Made by a program: the position numbers and the translations under genes. From positions 1 through 27,901 of the forward strand of contig CAJUPZ010000026.1 in assembly GCA_910588065.1 (NCBI GenBank): a stretch of DNA of 27,901 nucleotides. The letters run 5' to 3'. The notes below the pieces were generated by a model, which did no database searches, had not been told where the DNA came from, and saw nothing but the letters and a program-made list of their open reading frames with translations. Shown here piece after piece: positions 24,377 to 27,901 of the stretch (positions are counted from its first letter, which is position 1; the number at the start of each line of letters is the position of its first letter). Origin of the DNA: an uncultured Muribaculaceae bacterium. GTDB taxonomy: Bacteria > Bacteroidota > Bacteroidia > Bacteroidales > Muribaculaceae.

Positions 24377-25384
24377 TTATGCTTTTTGTGTTTTGATTAC
24401 TTTTGATCCGCCAAAAACTTCACTCATCGGTATGCTGTCAAGTTGGCGGTCGATTGCCTCTACTTCCTCAGTTGATAGGATTATATCAGCTGCACCGATG
24501 TTTTCTTTCAGTCGGCAAAGGTGGCGTGTGCCGGGGATAGGCACGATATACGGTTTTTTACACAGCATCCACGCAAGGGAAATCTGCGATGGTGTGGCGT
24601 GTTTCTCTTCAGCGAGGCGACGTATAAGTTCAAACAGCATCTCGTTTTCCTCAAAACTCTCACGGCTGAACTGAGGCATGGCTGCACGATAATCATTCTT
24701 GGGATTGAATTTTGAGTCGGCGGTATAGAAGTCCGACAGCAGACCGTTGGCAAGCGGAGAGAACGCGATAAAGCCTACATTCAATTCCTCAAGCGTCGGG
24801 AAAATATCCTCGTGCCATCTTGCCATCATCGAATAGCGGTTCTGTATAGCCGTTACGGGACATACCGCATGGGCGCGACGGAGATATTCTTCATTAGTTT
24901 CCGATATACCCCAATGGAGTATCTTGCCCTCCTGTATCAGTTGCGACATAGTATCTGCTACAATTTCCGGCTCAACATCCAGGTCTATGCGGTGTTGCAG
25001 ATATAGGTCGATATGGTCGGTTTGCAGGCGACGTAGAGAGCCATCAACGGCTTTCCTGATGCTATTGGGTGTTGAATCCGGTATCAGAGGATAAGGTCCC
25101 GGCTCGTGCGATTTGTCGAATGTAAGACCAAATTTTGTTGTGATTACAACCTTATCACGGTAAGGCTTCAATGCTTCTCCAAGTAATTCCTCGTTATCAT
25201 GAGGATTTGTATCCGTGCCGTAAATTTCAGCGGTATCAAACAATGTATAACCCATCTCCACTGCATCTGCAAGGAGGGTCTTCATTGAGTTTTTATCAGC
25301 CGGGGCGCCATATGCGTGGCTCATGCCCATACATCCGAGGCCGACAGGAGATACTGCCAAGCATCGAAGTTTTCTTTCTGTCAT
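24377..25384 (-). CDS. Aldo/keto reductase, AKR13-like
   Basis: This 335-residue cytoplasmic aldo/keto reductase has no signal peptide. The tetrad is D50 and Y55 (LFDTAEIYG), K84 (VITTKFG) and H131 (YLQHRID). The VSPVGLGCMGMS start and the C-terminal IPGTRHLCRLKENIGA cofactor segment place it with the YajO/AKR13-type enzymes, a branch distinct from the two shorter AKRs in this cluster. Members reduce varied aldehydes and quinone-like compounds with NADPH; the substrate here cannot be read from sequence. It lies 18 nt after the flavodoxin-esterase gene and 4 nt before the exported AKR. Confidence 0.94.
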   Translation of the reverse strand: MTERKLRCLAVSPVGLGCMGMSHAYGAPADKNSMKTLLADAVEMGYTLFDTAEIYGTDTNPHDNEELLGEALKPYRDKVVITTKFGLTFDKSHEPGPYPLIPDSTPNSIRKAVDGSLRRLQTDHIDLYLQHRIDLDVEPEIVADTMSQLIQEGKILHWGISETNEEYLRRAHAVCPVTAIQNRYSMMARWHEDIFPTLEELNVGFIAFSPLANGLLSDFYTADSKFNPKNDYRAAMPQFSRESFEENEMLFELIRRLAEEKHATPSQISLAWMLCKKPYIVPIPGTRHLCRLKENIGAADIILSTEEVEAIDRQLDSIPMSEVFGGSKVIKTQKA

Positions 25385-25402
25385 TATCTTTATTTGATTA
25401 TC

Positions 25403-26830
25403 TTAGTAGTCTTTTATCGCAGAGTTACCCTGCATAATCAGTGTGAGGAAAGCATCGAAGTCATTACCCCAGATTGAGGCATTGCCTCCGCTGCCATATC
25501 CATGTGGATAACCTTCGAGCACTTTGGTTACCACTCTTACCCCGGCATCTTTCACAGCGTTTGAGTTTTGGGCAAACTGTCCGGCAAATCCGTCGCGTGT
25601 CCCCCAGCAATAGAAGGCGGGAGGAAGATTAGCGGCACGAAGTGTCTCAACATTGTTCATCGACACGCTCAATCTTCCATAGAAAGAATATATCATACCC
25701 ACGGCACAGGCTGAAACAGGCACATTGTCAAGTTCATCGGGACGATATGAGCTGTCGAGAGTCGTACCGTTGGTAAGATCGCGCCAATTCAGCAACACTT
25801 CGCCATTCAATATACCTCCGGCCGAAAAACCGACAAGCGCGATGTTTTCAGGATTGATACGATAGTTTTTAGCATGGGCTTTTACATATCGTATGGTCCT
25901 TTGCAGGTCAGTTGCGCTGGCCTGCATGGAATAAGGATTGATGCGGTAGTTAACAATAAAGCACTGGTATCCCATCGGTACAAGCATATCGGCTATATCG
26001 TAGCCCTCGTTCTGCATACTGCGGAAGGCAAATGCTCCACCGGGACAAATCATCACGGCACCTTTGGGTTGAACATTCTCAGGCACTGTATATACCAGCA
26101 TATTGGGTATAAAGTCAGGGCCATCGGAATTATTCACGTTCTCGCGGAAACCGGGAATATTGCCACGTTGCCAAAGTTCCACTGTCCCTTCCATCGGTGC
26201 TGTCGCACCTCCGGGGTTAAGACTGCCATACTGCTGGTTGATAAGGTCAATCCATGTCTGTATGCGGCTTTCATTGATAGACCCGCTTGTCAATCCCAGT
26301 CCTTCAAGATGTTCGGCATCAGGTGTCATATCCACAATCGCCTGAAGGGTTTCATCACGGTAGGTTGATGCGTATGTTGTAAAGGGAACAACGGTTTTAC
26401 CCTCAAAATCGTAGCTTTCCGCAAAAGTATGGAGAATCATGGGAGCGGTATGCCACCACACCGGACCACCGAGAAAAACAACGTCATATTCATCCCAGTT
26501 TGCAACACTGTTTTTTATGGCTGGACGTGCATTGCTGTCGCGTTCCTCCAATGCTACTTCAGTGCATGGGGTATATGAGGTCGGATATGGATTGACAGGC
26601 TCGATTTCAAACAGATCACCCCCTGTGATTGCCTGTACCTGCTGAGCCATGCGTCTGGTAGTACCGCCCCAAGAGAAATAGGCAATCAAAACTTTTTTCC
26701 CTGAAAAATAATCAGAGCCTCCTTCTTCGCCCGGTTGTACCGGTTGTGGCTGTTCGGGCATTTCAGGTTCATTTGCGCTGCAAGACATAAAAGTCAGCAG
26801 CATCAGAAGTGAAAAGATAAAATGCTTCAT
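25403..26830 (-). CDS. Flavodoxin-esterase fusion lipoprotein
   Basis: This 475-residue protein joins two domains behind a lipoprotein signal (lipobox FMSC, Cys17) and an acidic Pro/Glu-rich linker. Residues about 45-202 are a Flavodoxin_4-type domain with FMN loop SWGGTTRRMA (53-62), GGPVWWHTAP (121-130) and TTYASTYRDE. Residues about 215-470 are an alpha/beta hydrolase of the acetyl-esterase/BD-FAE kind. It has the PGGAF oxyanion motif (263-267), nucleophile S336 in GFSAGG, D413 in GTRDG and H443 in YPHGYG. All catalytic and FMN motifs look intact, and one uninterrupted frame spans both domains. The flavodoxin half closely matches the neighbouring gene. The fusion suggests ester cleavage coupled to a redox step at the envelope, which is an inference. 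Confidence 0.92.
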   Translation of the reverse strand: MKHFIFSLLMLLTFMSCSANEPEMPEQPQPVQPGEEGGSDYFSGKKVLIAYFSWGGTTRRMAQQVQAITGGDLFEIEPVNPYPTSYTPCTEVALEERDSNARPAIKNSVANWDEYDVVFLGGPVWWHTAPMILHTFAESYDFEGKTVVPFTTYASTYRDETLQAIVDMTPDAEHLEGLGLTSGSINESRIQTWIDLINQQYGSLNPGGATAPMEGTVELWQRGNIPGFRENVNNSDGPDFIPNMLVYTVPENVQPKGAVMICPGGAFAFRSMQNEGYDIADMLVPMGYQCFIVNYRINPYSMQASATDLQRTIRYVKAHAKNYRINPENIALVGFSAGGILNGEVLLNWRDLTNGTTLDSSYRPDELDNVPVSACAVGMIYSFYGRLSVSMNNVETLRAANLPPAFYCWGTRDGFAGQFAQNSNAVKDAGVRVVTKVLEGYPHGYGSGGNASIWGNDFDAFLTLIMQGNSAIKDY

Positions 26831-26863
26831 ACTCGTTGTGGTTTTAGAATTTTACTGATTAGT

Positions 26864-27610
26864 TTATAAAACAACTTTGTATGTTTTGGAAGGGCTTTTC
26901 ACAATAAATATGCCCTTTAGATTTGCCGTGTTTTTTATGATGCGTCCATTCAAATCGTATATCGTCACATCATTAGAGTTGAGATCTATTGACACATCTT
27001 CAATCCCGGCACTATTATCCGGATGTGATTCTTCCCATACTGCACTGATACGGTTTACCCATGCCTCTACACCGCCGGTCGAGCCTATTGTGCCAAGACC
27101 TTCAAGGTGCTCAGCTTCAGGTGTCATATCTACGATGGCTTGCAATGTTTCATCACGATATGTTGCGGCATAAGTGCAGAAAGGAACAACCGTCTTGCCT
27201 TCAAAATCGTAGCTTTCTGCGAAAGTGTGGATAATCATAGGAGTTGTCCACCACCATACCGGACAACCAATGAAAACAATATCATAGTCTGCCCAGTTTT
27301 CAACGCGGTTCTTGATTTCCGGACGAGCATTATTGTTTTTTTCTTCAAGTGCCACTTCCGTGCAAGGAGTGTAGGCCGTAGGGTAAGGGACAACAGGCTC
27401 AATCTCAAAGATGTCCCCTTTTGTCACTTTCTCAATCGTTTCTGCCATATGGCGGGTAGTACCACCCCACGAAAAATAAGCGACAAGAACCTTTTTGCCG
27501 TTAAACAGAGCTCCATCACTTGCCGATGCCAGCTGAGGCACATCATTCTCAGTCGCACCACATGACAAGATTATCAAGAGCACCATGAATAAGGCGAAAA
27601 ACTTTTTCAT
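26864..27610 (-). CDS. Flavodoxin lipoprotein with C-terminal sorting-like domain
   Basis: This 248-residue protein starts with a lipoprotein signal (LIILSC, Cys17). A Flavodoxin_4-type domain (about 38-192) follows, with FMN loop SWGGTTRHMA (47-56) and GCPVWWWTTP (115-124). It is strikingly similar to the flavodoxin half of the next gene. The last 46 residues (about 203-248) read AGIEDV, then VTIYDLNGRII, LKGIFIV and YKVVL. These resemble the type IX secretion C-terminal sorting domain common in Bacteroidota. A lipobox and a sorting-like tail on one protein is unusual. It is the first gene of the leftward redox run, preceded by a -7 box at 27669-27676 and 33 nt ahead of the next gene. Confidence 0.9.
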   Translation of the reverse strand: MKKFFALFMVLLIILSCGATENDVPQLASASDGALFNGKKVLVAYFSWGGTTRHMAETIEKVTKGDIFEIEPVVPYPTAYTPCTEVALEEKNNNARPEIKNRVENWADYDIVFIGCPVWWWTTPMIIHTFAESYDFEGKTVVPFCTYAATYRDETLQAIVDMTPEAEHLEGLGTIGSTGGVEAWVNRISAVWEESHPDNSAGIEDVSIDLNSNDVTIYDLNGRIIKNTANLKGIFIVKSPSKTYKVVL

Positions 27611-27668
27611 ATCCGTTGTTAAGTTCTGTTTGAAGTGCGATAATTATGGTTTGTTCCAAATTACGGCG

Positions 27669-27676
27669 CAAAGTTA
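27669..27676 (-). promoter_or_regulatory. -7 element of the redox gene cluster
   Basis: On the minus strand this reads TAACTTTG, matching TAnnTTTG. A start near 27663 would leave a leader of about 50 nt before the first flavodoxin gene. No good -33 TTTG is seen, which is compatible with activator-dependent expression. Confidence 0.45.
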
Positions 27677-27806
27677 CAGCAGCTTCATCTCTTGGGTATT
27701 ACACTTTGTTCTGTTGTTTTTGCCAAAATTTCCGTTTCATCACAAAATCGGAAAAAATGGCAATAGTTACAGAAAATATTCTCATGTCTATTTGTCTGGT
27801 TACTTG

Positions 27807-27814
27807 TAATTTTG
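27807..27814 (+). promoter_or_regulatory. -7 element of the divergent right-edge gene
   Basis: TAATTTTG matches TAnnTTTG and lies 22 nt before the ATG at 27837. A TTTG at 27791-27794 is only 12 nt upstream, too close for a standard -33 box. The 226-nt interval 27611-27836 otherwise holds only the two facing promoter-like sites. Confidence 0.42.
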
Positions 27815-27836
27815 CATCGTGATAAATTTTCTAATT

Positions 27837-27901
27837 ATGAATTATATCAAATCAATCATTATCATTTTTATTTGCTGTCTGACCGTCGGTCTGGACAATA
27901 T
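27837..27901 (+). CDS. Start of a gene cut by the window edge, probable signal peptide
   Basis: From ATG 27837 the frame stays open to the end of the window, giving 21 complete codons: MNYIKS, a hydrophobic run of Ile/Phe, then CCLTVGLDN. This looks like a signal peptide or first membrane segment, but too little is present to name a family. It is transcribed away from the redox cluster, and the two share a 226-nt intergenic region. It could encode a sensor or regulator of that cluster, though nothing in the visible residues shows it. Confidence 0.5.
   Translation, partial: MNYIKSIIIIFICCLTVGLDN

Noticed and set aside
17629..27610. Polysaccharide utilisation or secondary-metabolite cluster
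   Set aside because: No SusC/SusD pair, glycoside hydrolase, synthase, transporter or tailoring scaffold is present; all genes are redox or flavin proteins.

Overview
The window looks like a chromosomal segment of a Bacteroidota bacterium, most likely order Bacteroidales and possibly Muribaculaceae (the family is an inference). Three promoters match the Bacteroidota sigma form TTTG-N20-TAnnTTTG exactly, upstream of murB, gyrB and a tRNA-Ser. Other supporting traits are a compact 647-residue GyrB, SPII lipoproteins, Flavodoxin_4-type flavodoxins and a Bacteroidota-style integrase N-terminus. There are no rRNA genes and no CRISPR array.

Left part (1-16.8 kb) is housekeeping. After about 400 bases of non-coding repeats (two back-to-back hairpins, an 18-nt tandem repeat and a G10 tract) comes a leftward murB-murA peptidoglycan unit. 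MurA carries Asp instead of Cys at the fosfomycin target position. Rightward follow a small unrecognised basic protein with its own terminator, uvrB overlapping a YgiQ-type radical SAM gene, a lipoprotein S9 peptidase, a DUF6155-like gene, gyrB, and an rnr-folB-glycosyltransferase-GNAT unit. The glycosyltransferase-like protein has lost its DxD motif. A tRNA-Ser(UGA) with a consensus promoter and strong terminator ends this part.

The tRNA is followed by a recombination scar (16.8-17.6 kb): a 13-nt inverted repeat, a cluster of TGCTACA repeats, and the start of a tyrosine integrase that lost its catalytic domain. A symmetric terminator separates it from the next block.

Right part (17.6-27.6 kb) is a leftward run of eleven closely spaced redox genes. 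In transcription order they are: flavodoxin lipoprotein with a sorting-like tail; flavodoxin-esterase fusion lipoprotein; AKR; exported AKR; RibD-C/DHFR-family reductase; exported zinc alcohol dehydrogenase; YqhD-like iron alcohol dehydrogenase; DkgA-like AKR; flavin reductase-like protein; exported flavodoxin; and a cysteine-rich flavodoxin-fold protein. Five of the eleven have Sec or lipoprotein signals, including two whose families normally use cytoplasmic NAD(P)H. The adjacent YqhD-like and DkgA-like genes recall the E. coli aldehyde-detoxification operon. The cluster reads as a reactive carbonyl, quinone or redox stress module divided between cytoplasm and cell envelope, and it is the most unusual content here. 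A divergent gene begins at the right edge and is cut by the window end.
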